NCBI GenBank assembly: GCA_965216905.1
Contig: OZ244213.1
Coordinates: forward strand, 1,364,001 to 1,428,000
Direction of reading: 5' to 3'
Length of the DNA: 64,000 nucleotides
Source of the DNA: G965216905 sp965216905
GTDB taxonomy: Bacteria > Actinomycetota > Acidimicrobiia > Spongiisociales > ZC4RG35
The notes below the pieces were generated by a model. The model was not told where the DNA came from and did no database searches. It saw only the letters and a list, made by a program, of their open reading frames with translations. A program made the translations under genes and the position numbers. Below, in pieces: positions 34,209 to 41,413 of the stretch (positions within the stretch are counted from its first letter, which is position 1; each line of letters starts with the position of its first letter).

Positions 34209-34799
34209 TTATGCACTACCGCTGTTGGAGAGGCTCCGCAGTAGGAGGGTCGTTGTGTGTCGCACCCATTCACTGGTTGTCCATCCGGCCTCGATCACCA
34301 GTTCGGTCCATGCCCGTTGTGATGTGACGGACCAGGCCATGCGAGCAGCGGCCTCGACTGACCAGTCGTCCGCAAGACGCTGTTCATTCGCAAGGCGTTC
34401 GATCACATCGGTGACACGCTTCAGACGAGCATCTTCTCGCTCGTTCCAGGCAGCCGCAGCGGAGGCATCCGTGGTTCGGAGTCGGTCGATCGCGAAGGCG
34501 ATGCCATGGATCCGGGGTTTGATCTTGCCCTGCACCGCGACCATCTCCCTGAGGGCCGTGATCGCATCCGGGGCTTCGTCGATCCTTTGTTGCAGGTCAG
34601 GTGCGCGGGCCTCTGCGTCTACGGCCCGGGAGAGCTGGAGAAGCAGATCGGCACGACCTCCGAAATGAAAGTAGAGCAACTGACGGGTGACTCCGGCGGC
34701 GGTAGCGATCTGCTGCATCGAGACCGGAGCGGCGGAGCTTTCCAGGAGTTGTCGTGCGGACTCGAGGATTCGCTGCCGGGTCTCATCGGTTTTTGACAT
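34209..34799 (-). CDS. TetR/AcrR-family regulator
   Basis: The product has 196 residues. The N-terminal helix-turn-helix reads ILESARQLLESSAAPVSMQQ, then IATAAGVTRQLLYFHFGGRADLLLQL, and a helical ligand-binding domain follows. It is divergent from the SRPBCC-cupin operon, with the 17-bp palindrome TTTGACA-gta-TGTCAAA between them. It very likely represses that operon and itself. The inducer is unknown. ATG 34799 is the only good start. Confidence 0.9.
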   Translation of the reverse strand: MSKTDETRQRILESARQLLESSAAPVSMQQIATAAGVTRQLLYFHFGGRADLLLQLSRAVDAEARAPDLQQRIDEAPDAITALREMVAVQGKIKPRIHGIAFAIDRLRTTDASAAAAWNEREDARLKRVTDVIERLANEQRLADDWSVEAAARMAWSVTSQRAWTELVIEAGWTTSEWVRHTTTLLLRSLSNSGSA

Positions 34800-34825
34800 G
34801 GTGACAAACTACTCGTATCGTCCCG

Positions 34826-34842
34826 TTTGACAGTATGTCAAA
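34826..34842. promoter_or_regulatory. TetR-type operator
   Basis: TTTGACA-gta-TGTCAAA is a perfect palindrome with 7-bp arms between the divergent TetR and SRPBCC genes. TTGACA within it also resembles a -35 box, so binding would block transcription. Confidence 0.75.
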
Positions 34843-34861
34843 TCTAGATGAGGAGGGCAAT

Positions 34862-35353
34862 GTGCTCACTGTCACCTTTGAGGTTCCCCGGTCCGTCGAG
34901 GAGACCTGGTCCTTTGTTGCGGAGGACTATTTCGCCAACCACATTCGGTGGGATGCGGGTTTGCAGCGGTTGGAGCAGCTCGATGATGGTCGGATCCGAA
35001 GTGGTCTGCGGGGTAGGGAAATCCGGTCTCTTGGCGGAGAGCAGGTCAGCGAGTTCGAGGTCACGGTCGTGGAACCGACGAAGCGGCTCGCCATGCGCGA
35101 TGACCCCGGGCTGTGGGCGCTGGAACGCACCTACGTGTTCGAGCCGACTGAGTGCGGTACGTCAGTCACGTTCAGATTCGACATGGGCCCCAAACGGCTC
35201 TGGTTCAAATTGCTGTTCCCTATCGTTTCGCGGTTGGTGATCTACCGGCAGGTCCGCGCCAACATGGAGCGCCTCCGCGATCTCCTCACCGAAGACCGCA
35301 TCCACCTTGATCAAATGTCATCTCGAATCGACCAAGAGGGATTCTCGTCATGA
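34862..35353 (+). CDS. SRPBCC-family (START-like) protein
   Basis: This 163-residue protein has the SRPBCC layout: VTFEVPRSVEETWSFVAEDYFAN at the N-terminus, a beta-sheet middle (EFEVTVVEPTKRLAM, TSVTFRFDMG) and a C-terminal helix (RANMERLRDLL). These proteins form a hydrophobic ligand pocket; some are enzymes, many are carriers. GTG 34862 with AGGAGG 5 bases before it is favoured over ATG 34835, which lies inside the TetR operator. The cupin gene overlaps its stop by 4 bases, so both are cotranscribed and probably TetR-controlled. Confidence 0.8.
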   Translation: MLTVTFEVPRSVEETWSFVAEDYFANHIRWDAGLQRLEQLDDGRIRSGLRGREIRSLGGEQVSEFEVTVVEPTKRLAMRDDPGLWALERTYVFEPTECGTSVTFRFDMGPKRLWFKLLFPIVSRLVIYRQVRANMERLRDLLTEDRIHLDQMSSRIDQEGFSS

Positions 35354-35793
35354 CAGGTGTCAGCCAACCCGGCGAAGGCGAACGCCTGATCGCGGGCCCA
35401 ACCATCACCGTTGTGAAAGTGCCCGGCGACGCCACCGGAGGACGCCTCGGTGTAGTGGAAATGCACTTACAGGCTGACTGGCCCGGCCCTCCTCCACACG
35501 TCCACGAGCAGGTTGAGCACTGCTGGTATGTCCTCGAAGGGTCGGTCACGCTGACAGTCGAGGATCACACAAGTCGGTACGGGCCTGGGTCGTGCCTCTT
35601 CGTGCCGGCAGGGACACCGCACGCTTTCAGCACAGCTGACGGACCGGCCGCGGAGGTCCTGCAGATCGACTCCCCACGCACACTCGACGACTACTTCAGA
35701 GAACTGGCGGGTGCCTTCCCACCAGGGGAGCCGGTCGATCCAGCCGTGATTGCCGACATCATGCACCGACACGACACCACACCAATCGACTGA
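35350..35793 (+). CDS. Cupin-domain protein
   Basis: This 147-residue single-domain cupin has metal-binding motif 1 PPPHVHEQVEHCWYVLEG (His, His, Glu) and motif 2 CLFVPAGTPHAFS (His). It probably binds a divalent metal, as in small dioxygenases, isomerases and binding proteins. It is coupled to the SRPBCC gene (4-base overlap); such pairs often act on small hydrophobic or aromatic compounds, which is inference. The C-terminal segment (LDDYFRELAGAFPPGEPVDP) is conserved in actinobacterial relatives. Confidence 0.85.
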   Translation: MTGVSQPGEGERLIAGPTITVVKVPGDATGGRLGVVEMHLQADWPGPPPHVHEQVEHCWYVLEGSVTLTVEDHTSRYGPGSCLFVPAGTPHAFSTADGPAAEVLQIDSPRTLDDYFRELAGAFPPGEPVDPAVIADIMHRHDTTPID

Positions 35794-35864
35794 AGCGGCC
35801 ACGTGAAGCGAGTTCGACCGCCCCTGTACCGAGGACGGGAGTGCAGAACCCCGGTCTGGCAGTA

Positions 35865-35897
35865 GCACCGATCAGCAGATCCCGAGCGATAACGCCC
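35865..35897 (+). repeat. Direct repeat upstream of the methyltransferase gene (copy 1)
   Basis: GCACCGATCAGCAGATCCCG is followed by nGCnATAACGCnC. Copy 2 lies at 36653-36685 with about 30 of 33 bases identical, and a weaker match continues about 40 bases. The gap 35794-36005 contains no gene. Confidence 0.8.
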
Positions 35898-36005
35898 CAC
35901 TCGCCAGCCCGAGCAGAACGGCACCTAGGCGTGCGGGTAGAGGTCGGTTGGAGGTCACTGTCCGTTGTCGGTGATCGGCGGCCTCCCTGATGCGACAATG
36001 GCTGC

Positions 36006-36680
36006 GTGGACAGACTGCAAGCCATCGAGACCTACTGGTCAGATCAAGCCCGGACGTTCGACGACGAGCCTGATCATGGCCTAGCCGATCCGCACGTTAG
36101 AGCTGCTTGGGCCGCCCGTTTGGCCCAATGGGTTCCGCCCGGAGCCGCGAGGGTGGCGGATCTCGGCTGTGGTACTGGCTCGCTGTCAGTCCTTTTGGCG
36201 ACGTCCGGCGCTGAGGTTGTGGGTGTCGATCTTTCGCTGGCGATGATCGAGCGGGCCGAACGGAAAGCGCGTGTCGCCGGATTGGCGGTCGAGTTCCATG
36301 TCGGTGATGCCTCCCGCCCTGACCTGCCCGACGGGTCCTTTGATGTCGTGCTGTCCCGTCATCTGCTGTGGACCCTCACAGATCCGGTCGCTGCGTTGTC
36401 TCGGTGGGCGCGACTGCTTAACCCCCAAGGCCGGCTCGTCCTGATCGAGGGACGTTGGTTTGATCCGTCGCCGACCTCTACAGACGAACACCGTCTGCCC
36501 TGGGATGGTGGAGTTGCGGCCACGCAACTGATTGCGGCGCTTCAGCCGATGTTTGACCGCATCGACCACTATCCGCTGTCAGAGGACTCGGCGCTGTGGG
36601 GCAAGACGGTCACCGACGAGCGGTATGCCGTGGTAGCTCACGATGCCGTCGCGCACCGATCAGCAGATCCCGCGCCATAA
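36006..36680 (+). CDS. Class-I SAM-dependent methyltransferase
   Basis: This 224-residue methyltransferase has SAM motif I VADLGCGTGSLSVLLA, acidic motif II VVGVDLSLAM, motif III HVGDASRPDLPDGSFDVV and motif IV SRHLLWTLTDPVAAL. The substrate is unknown; it belongs to the large UbiE/methyltransf_11 group. Start is GTG 36006 without a strong ribosome site. The gene is flanked by direct repeats (35865-35897 and 36653-36685), the second covering its last codons, so it may have come in as a unit by recombination or duplication. Confidence 0.85.
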   Translation: MDRLQAIETYWSDQARTFDDEPDHGLADPHVRAAWAARLAQWVPPGAARVADLGCGTGSLSVLLATSGAEVVGVDLSLAMIERAERKARVAGLAVEFHVGDASRPDLPDGSFDVVLSRHLLWTLTDPVAALSRWARLLNPQGRLVLIEGRWFDPSPTSTDEHRLPWDGGVAATQLIAALQPMFDRIDHYPLSEDSALWGKTVTDERYAVVAHDAVAHRSADPAP

Positions 36681-36685
36681 CGCTC
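36653..36685 (+). repeat. Direct repeat at the end of the methyltransferase gene (copy 2)
   Basis: This second copy of the GCACCGATCAGCAGATCCCG repeat includes the stop codon at 36678-36680. Together with copy 1 it brackets the methyltransferase gene. Confidence 0.8.
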
Positions 36686-36741
36686 GCAATACGACACAGC
36701 GCAGACCGGCACTTCCAGGATTGGTCTAGCGAAACGATCGT

Positions 36742-36759
36742 TGTCAGGTTATCCTGACA
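36742..36759. promoter_or_regulatory. Operator overlapping the antitoxin start region
   Basis: TGTCAGG-ttat-CCTGACA (7-bp arms, 4-nt spacer) ends 2 bases before the ATG at 36762. This is a typical place for autorepression by an HTH antitoxin. Because no ribosome site fits between the palindrome and ATG, the mRNA may be leaderless. Confidence 0.72.
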
Positions 36760-36761
36760 CA

Positions 36762-37079
36762 ATGAAGGTGATAGACGTCGAGTCGCTGCCGGCGGATCCG
36801 CTCGAAGCGCTGCAAGAGCTTTCTCGGGCTGATGCGGAGCTCGAAGAACTGCGCCGTGAGCGGGTAGAGGCGGCGCGCCGTCAGGGCGCCACCTGGGACC
36901 AGATTGGTGAGAGCCTGGGGATGTCACGCCAATCGGCGTGGGAGTACTACACCCGCGAGGCGCGACGTGTGCTCGACGAGAGCGCAGCCGGCTCGGATCT
37001 CGACGAGGACGAGGCGATGCGGGTCGCCACCGAGGAGGTCAGTCGAGTGCGGCGGCGACGCCGGATCTCGAGTTCCTGA
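36762..37079 (+). CDS. HTH-type antitoxin of a PIN toxin-antitoxin pair
   Basis: The protein has 105 residues: a helical N-terminus (LEALQELSRADAELEELRRE), a helix-turn-helix-like segment (GATWDQIGESLGMSRQSAWEYY) and an acidic then basic C-terminus (SDLDEDEAMRVATEEV). The upstream palindrome and the PIN-toxin gene 9 bases downstream support an antitoxin and autorepressor role. Comparable HTH proteins precede COG1569-type PIN toxins in actinobacteria. There is no ribosome site, which fits a leaderless start. Confidence 0.75.
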   Translation: MKVIDVESLPADPLEALQELSRADAELEELRRERVEAARRQGATWDQIGESLGMSRQSAWEYYTREARRVLDESAAGSDLDEDEAMRVATEEVSRVRRRRRISSS

Positions 37080-37088
37080 GCGATTCGG

Positions 37089-37505
37089 ATGCGGGTGGTG
37101 CTTGATGCCAACGTCTTGATCTCGGCGGCGATCAGCGAAGGTCCGCCGCACCGGATCGTGCAGAGCTGGCTCCGTGACCAGACACTCGAGTTGGTGATTT
37201 GCGATCGGCTGCTCGGCGAGGTGCACAGCGTGTTGACCGAGCGGCCACGCCTGAGGAAGTGGATCTCAATCGAGGCCGCTGGACTGTACGTCGACACGTT
37301 GGGCACGACAGCCGATGTGCAGCCCGATCCCGCTCCGGGTCCGGCGCTGACCCGAGACCCCGACGATGATTATGTGATTCACCTCGCTCGGGCTCACAAC
37401 GCCGAGGTCATCGTGAGCGGCGACGCCGACCTTCTCGAATGGGACGACCAGGATCCACCGGTGATCCCGCCGGCCGAGTTCGAGGCAAGACTGATTGAAT
37501 CCTGA
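37089..37505 (+). CDS. PIN-domain toxin (COG1569-like)
   Basis: This 138-residue protein starts MRVVLDANVLISAAIS, giving the first metal-binding Asp6. It has a conserved acidic residue in ICDRLLGEVHSVL, and the later TRDPDDDYVIHLARAHNAEV and VSGDADLLEW motifs complete the PIN active site. It should be an endoribonuclease held in check by the upstream HTH antitoxin. Sequence type and partner differ from the VapBC-like pair at 1143-1832, so the two systems are unrelated copies. It is the last gene before attR, where it can stabilise the element. Confidence 0.85.
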   Translation: MRVVLDANVLISAAISEGPPHRIVQSWLRDQTLELVICDRLLGEVHSVLTERPRLRKWISIEAAGLYVDTLGTTADVQPDPAPGPALTRDPDDDYVIHLARAHNAEVIVSGDADLLEWDDQDPPVIPPAEFEARLIES

Positions 37506-37516
37506 GAGGTAGACAC

Positions 37517-37537
37517 TTGGGCCGCGGCTGGGCCGCG
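37517..37537 (+). repeat. 21-bp direct repeat near right end (putative arm site)
   Basis: This exact copy of the 31911-31931 repeat lies 103 bases before attR. In the excised circle the two copies would lie on either side of attP, in the same orientation, as arm-type integrase sites often do. Confidence 0.7.
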
Positions 37538-37640
37538 GGACAACCAAAAGTGACCGGTGATGACGCAAACCAACCGGCGGGAAACCGCAGGTCAACGCAC
37601 GGTTCTCACGCAAACCCCGAGGTCACGTAACTCCTCCGCA

Positions 37641-37687
37641 CTGACTACGGATCAGAAGGTTAGGGGTTCAAGTCCTCTCGGGCGTGC
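37641..37687 (+). other. attR: 47-bp repeat of the tRNA-Arg 3' part
   Basis: This sequence is identical to 31795-31841, covering the anticodon arm through the 3' end of tRNA-Arg. It is not a full tRNA. It marks the right end of the element. Confidence 0.92.
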
Positions 37688-37691
37688 GCTA

Positions 37692-37714
37692 TATCCGTTG
37701 TGTCGCAACGGATA
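37692..37714. terminator. Hairpin after attR
   Basis: TATCCGTTG-tgtcg-CAACGGATA has a 9-bp stem. It was probably the original terminator of tRNA-Arg before the element inserted. Confidence 0.65.
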
Positions 37715-37785
37715 CAGCTCACTCGTGCCTAGTGGACCTTCCGACGATGGGGAGCCATTCGCGTTCGCGCCAACCTGGCTGCCGA

Positions 37786-38116
37786 CTACTCCGCCAGTGA
37801 CCAGAAGGCGCTCGGATCCGTGTCGCTTTTTCCGACCCACTCGATGACGCCGAGTTCCTCCATCAGACGCAGGCGCCTGATCGCCGTTGGCCTCGTGACG
37901 CCGAGTAGCTTCTCCACTTCGCCAGTTCGGAGACGACCGACTTGCGGAGAGCTGCCACGATGTCGTGCCAGCCGGCCGGAAGCTGTTCGGCTACCTCCGG
38001 GTCAACCGAGATGGAGAGGAGAACCTGGGCGACATTGGCAGGCTCCTCGCTGAGAGCTTGGGGGACCTTTGCGAGTAGGGCGCTCCTGGCGTAGATGCGC
38101 CTCGGCCGGATCCGCG
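37786..38116 (-). pseudogene. Remnant of a winged-HTH-type regulator gene (frameshifted)
   Basis: On the minus strand one frame encodes a helical segment (RIYARSALLAKVPQALSEEP, VAEQLPAGWHDIVAALRKSV). It then runs out of frame, and a second frame continues with an HTH-like end (GEVEKLLGVTRPTAIRRLRL, then VIEWVGKSDTDPSAFWSLAE) and the stop at 37786. Joined, the parts look like the C-terminal half of a winged-HTH regulator. No start codon is left upstream, where the SDR gene ends directly. It lies just outside attR, so damage may date from an insertion. Confidence 0.6.
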
Positions 38117-38920
38117 CTACTGGACCACCATTCCACCGTCGATCATCAGCAGCTGGCCGGTCATGTAGTCGGACTCGGAGCTGGCGAGGAACGACGCGGT
38201 GCCGACGATGTCGTCGGGATATGAGTAGCGCTTCATGAGGATCATGTTCTCGGCGATGCTGTCCATCGATTCCCCGTGCTTGTCGAACATGCCCATCTCG
38301 ACCAGATCGCGATCGAGCTGCTCCCACATCTCCGTCCGGACGACGCCGGGGGCGTAGCCGTTGACGGTGATGTTGTGCTCGACCAGTGCTTTCGCACCTC
38401 CCTTGATGAGCGCGAGGACCGCGTGCTGGCTCAGCCCGTATACGACGACGTCGATGAACGTCTCACGGGAGAGGATCGATCCGACGTTGATGATCTTGTA
38501 CGGGTAGTCCTGCTTTCCCTGCTTCACCATCTGCCGTGCGGTCGCCTGCATGACGTTGAGCTTGCCCCACACGTTCACAGCCATGATCTTGTCGTAGTTG
38601 TCCTTGGTGACATCCAGGAACCACATCGGCTTGTTGATCCCGGCATTGTTGAGCAGCACGTTGATGCTTCCGAACTGGTCGACGGTGTGCTGGACCGCGG
38701 CCGCGGCGTCGTCTTGGTTGGTCACGTCGAGTTCGATGTGGGTGGCGACCCCACCGGCGTCACGGATCCGCTGTGCGACCTCGGCAACACCTTCGACATT
38801 GATGTCACCCAGACAGACCTTGGCGCCCTGGGCGGCGTAGTGCTCGCCGACGGCGGCACCCATCCCCTGGGCGGCTCCGGTGATGAGGACGTTCTTCCCT
38901 GCGAGTCGCGTCGTGTCCAT
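38117..38920 (-). CDS. SDR-family oxidoreductase with Tyr-x3-Gln active site
   Basis: This 267-residue classical-type SDR has the NAD(P) motif TGAAQGMG, the DINVEG acidic motif (Asp39, NAD preference), NNAG and Asn116. Ser148 and Tyr161 are present, but the catalytic Lys of YxxxK is Gln165 (YGLSQHAV). Loss of this Lys usually weakens or abolishes dehydrogenase activity, so it may be an altered enzyme or a binding protein. It is the last gene of the five-gene left operon controlled by LacI-type sites, 52 bases after the aldehyde dehydrogenase gene. Confidence 0.9.
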   Translation of the reverse strand: MDTTRLAGKNVLITGAAQGMGAAVGEHYAAQGAKVCLGDINVEGVAEVAQRIRDAGGVATHIELDVTNQDDAAAAVQHTVDQFGSINVLLNNAGINKPMWFLDVTKDNYDKIMAVNVWGKLNVMQATARQMVKQGKQDYPYKIINVGSILSRETFIDVVVYGLSQHAVLALIKGGAKALVEHNITVNGYAPGVVRTEMWEQLDRDLVEMGMFDKHGESMDSIAENMILMKRYSYPDDIVGTASFLASSESDYMTGQLLMIDGGMVVQ

Positions 38921-38972
38921 TGGGTTGTCTCCTTTCGGCCGCGGTCTCCCCGTGGCTGTCTCGGTTGTGCGG

Positions 38973-40433
38973 TCACCAGTCGGTGGCGATGTACTTGGGC
39001 TCGATGTAGTCCATGAGTCCTTCGTGGCCCCCCTCGCGGCCGATGCCGCTCTGCTTCACCCCGCCGAACGGCGCGGCGGGGTCGGAGACGACGCCGCGGT
39101 TGAGGCCGATCATTCCGGCCTCGACCCGTTCGGCGACCCTGAGACCTCTGGCGAGGTCACGGGTGTAGATGTATGCGACCAGGCCGTACTCCGTGCGATT
39201 GGCCAGGCGAATCGCTTCGTCATCCGTTTCGAACTCCACCACGGGAGCAACCGGTCCGAAGATCTCGTGCTCCAGGATTCGGGCATCGGTAGGGACGTCG
39301 GACAGCACCGTCGGCGGGTAGAAGTACCCGTTGCCGTCGATCGGCGTTCCACCGGTGACGGGCCTCGCGCCACCGGCAACGGCCGAGGACACGAGCTCGT
39401 GCACGTCTTCGACGGCCTTGGCGTTCACGAGGGGTCCGAGTTCGACACCTTCGTCCAGGCCGGATCCGACCCGGAGTTGGGCCATCCGCTCGGACAACTG
39501 CCCGGTGAAGTCGTCGGCGATACTGCGATGCACGTAGAACCGGTTGGCGGCGGTGCATGCTTCCCCACCGTTGCGCATCTTGGCGACCATCGCCCCGTCG
39601 ACCGCCGCATCCAGGTCGGCATCGTCGAGCACGATGAAGGGTGCATTGCCGCCCAGCTCCATCGAGACGTTGACCACATTGTCGGCCGCCTCATGCAACA
39701 AGATCCGGCCGACGTTGGTCGAACCGGTGAACGAGAGTTTCCGCACTCGGGGATCGTGCAGCATCGCACTGACGATGGGTCCTGCACTGGCGGAGGGGAC
39801 GACGTTCACGACACCGGGCGGCGCGCCGGATTCCTCCAAGAGCTTCGCGATCACGAGGGCGGTCAGCGGCGTCTCCGAGGCGGGTTTGAGTATCACCGTG
39901 CAGCCGGCGGCCAGCGCCGGACCGATCTTCCGGGTGGCCATCGCTGCCGGGAAGTTCCAGGGCGTCACGAGCACCGACACACCCACGGGCTGGTGGTGGA
40001 CGAGGATCCTGTTGGTACCGCTGGGAGCAACCGCCATGGTTCCGAGCGCCCGAACCGCCTCCTCGCCGTACCACCGGAAGAACTCGGCCGCGTACGTCAC
40101 TTCGCCTCTGGCGTCGGGCAGGGCCTTGCCGTTCTCCAAGACCATCAGCTCGGCGAGCTCGTCGGCCGCTTCGAGCATCGAGTCGAAGGCGCGGCGGAGG
40201 ATCTCGGCACGGTCTCTGGGGGCCGTCGCCGCCCAGCCGTCGAACGCTTCGTGGGCTGCGGCGACTGCCGCCAGACCGTCGTCCACGGTCGCCGAGGCCA
40301 CGCTCGCCAGCGTTGCCCCGGTGGCCGGGTTGGCGACGTCGAAGCGCTCGTGATCCGACCCGGACTGCCACACGCCACCGATGAGGCAGTCGACGGGAAC
40401 CTCGATCCGGTCGTTGATACGGACGCTCCTCAT
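38973..40433 (-). CDS. NAD(P)-dependent aldehyde dehydrogenase (succinate-semialdehyde-dehydrogenase-like)
   Basis: This full-length (486 aa) ALDH has the NAD-binding VTPWNFPAAMATRKIGPALA, the FTGSTNVGR motif, catalytic Glu in MELGGNAPFIV and catalytic Cys in GGEACTAANRF. Sequence style and the C-terminal GVVSDPAAPFGGVKQSGIGREG are like the GabD/SSADH group, though other semialdehydes are possible. It overlaps the E1-beta gene by 4 bases (ATGA). In this catabolic operon it would oxidise an aldehyde formed from the imported substrate. Confidence 0.92.
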   Translation of the reverse strand: MRSVRINDRIEVPVDCLIGGVWQSGSDHERFDVANPATGATLASVASATVDDGLAAVAAAHEAFDGWAATAPRDRAEILRRAFDSMLEAADELAELMVLENGKALPDARGEVTYAAEFFRWYGEEAVRALGTMAVAPSGTNRILVHHQPVGVSVLVTPWNFPAAMATRKIGPALAAGCTVILKPASETPLTALVIAKLLEESGAPPGVVNVVPSASAGPIVSAMLHDPRVRKLSFTGSTNVGRILLHEAADNVVNVSMELGGNAPFIVLDDADLDAAVDGAMVAKMRNGGEACTAANRFYVHRSIADDFTGQLSERMAQLRVGSGLDEGVELGPLVNAKAVEDVHELVSSAVAGGARPVTGGTPIDGNGYFYPPTVLSDVPTDARILEHEIFGPVAPVVEFETDDEAIRLANRTEYGLVAYIYTRDLARGLRVAERVEAGMIGLNRGVVSDPAAPFGGVKQSGIGREGGHEGLMDYIEPKYIATDW

Positions 40434-41413
40434 ACGCGAGCCTCTCGTCGGACGGTGTCTCGGATCCGGGTAACGGAAGGCAGGGCCGTGTCCTCGAGGG
40501 AGTCCGCGGCCGGGAGCGGAATCTGCGGCGTCGTGATTCGCACGATGGGTGCATCGAGATCCCAGAACGCCTCATCGGCAACGATCGACGCGACCTCGGC
40601 GCCCCATCCACAGAGGCGTGGGTTCTCCTCGACCGTGTAGAGGCGTCCCGTCTTCGCCACCGAGGCCAGGATCGCTTCGGTGTCGAGCGGGACGAGCGAC
40701 CTCAGGTCGATGACTTCTGCGTCGACTCCCTCGGCGGCGAGTTGCTCGGCTGCATCGAGCGCCCGATGCACCATCAAGGCCAAGGCGACGATCGTCACGT
40801 CACGCCCCTCACGAACGACCTTCGCCTTTCCCAGCCGGTCGACGATCTCACCGGATCCGGTGTCGACGTCGAACTTCATCGGGTAACAGGACTTGTGTTC
40901 GAAGAACATCACCGGGTCGGGATCCCTGATCGAGGCTGCCATCAGCCCGATCAGGTCCTCGGCCGTGGACGGTGCAACCACCTTGAGGCCCGGGACCGCC
41001 ATCGCCCAGTTCTCCACGCTTTGCGAGTGCTGGGCGCCGAACCGTGAACCGGCACCGTTGGCGGTGCGGATCACGAGCGGGAAGGCCATTTGGCCGGCCG
41101 TCATGTAGCGGCTCTTGGCGATCTCGTTGGCGACGATGTCCCAGCAGACGGCCAGGAAGTCGCTGAACATGATCTCTGCGATCGGGCGGAGGCCGGTCAT
41201 GGCGGCCCCCATCGCCGCGCCGAGGATGGCCTGCTCCGAGATGGGCGTGTCGCGCACCCGTGTCGGGCCGAATCGTTCCAGGAGGCCCTTGGTCGCTTTG
41301 AAGACGCCGCCTGCTCCGGCAACGTCCTCTCCCAGAAACACGACGTTCGGATCGCGCTCCATCTCCTGTGCGATGGCGAAAGCCACGGCGTCTCGGTAGG
41401 TCAGTTCCGCCAC
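40430..41413 (-). CDS. 2-oxo-acid/acetoin dehydrogenase E1 component, beta subunit
   Basis: This 327-residue transketolase-like E1-beta has FLGEDVAGAGGVFKATKGL at the N-terminus, RVRDTPISEQAILGAAMGAA and FGAQHSQSVENWAMAVPGLKVV, and the C-terminal transketolase domain begins near VTIVALALMVHRALDAAE. With E1-alpha it would form a TPP-dependent heterotetramer that decarboxylates a 2-oxo acid or cleaves acetoin. Its start overlaps E1-alpha by 13 bases. No E2 (lipoyl) or E3 gene follows, so the complex would need partners from elsewhere or act alone. Confidence 0.92.
   Translation of the reverse strand: MAELTYRDAVAFAIAQEMERDPNVVFLGEDVAGAGGVFKATKGLLERFGPTRVRDTPISEQAILGAAMGAAMTGLRPIAEIMFSDFLAVCWDIVANEIAKSRYMTAGQMAFPLVIRTANGAGSRFGAQHSQSVENWAMAVPGLKVVAPSTAEDLIGLMAASIRDPDPVMFFEHKSCYPMKFDVDTGSGEIVDRLGKAKVVREGRDVTIVALALMVHRALDAAEQLAAEGVDAEVIDLRSLVPLDTEAILASVAKTGRLYTVEENPRLCGWGAEVASIVADEAFWDLDAPIVRITTPQIPLPAADSLEDTALPSVTRIRDTVRREARV

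Noticed and set aside
35865..36685. Integron-type attC sites around the methyltransferase gene
   Set aside because: The repeats lack the paired GTTRRRY/RYYYAAC core boxes, and there is no integron integrase, so they are listed as direct repeats only.
37641..37687. A second tRNA-Arg gene
   Set aside because: Only the 3' 47 bases are present; the acceptor 5' strand and D-arm are missing, so it is the attachment-site copy.
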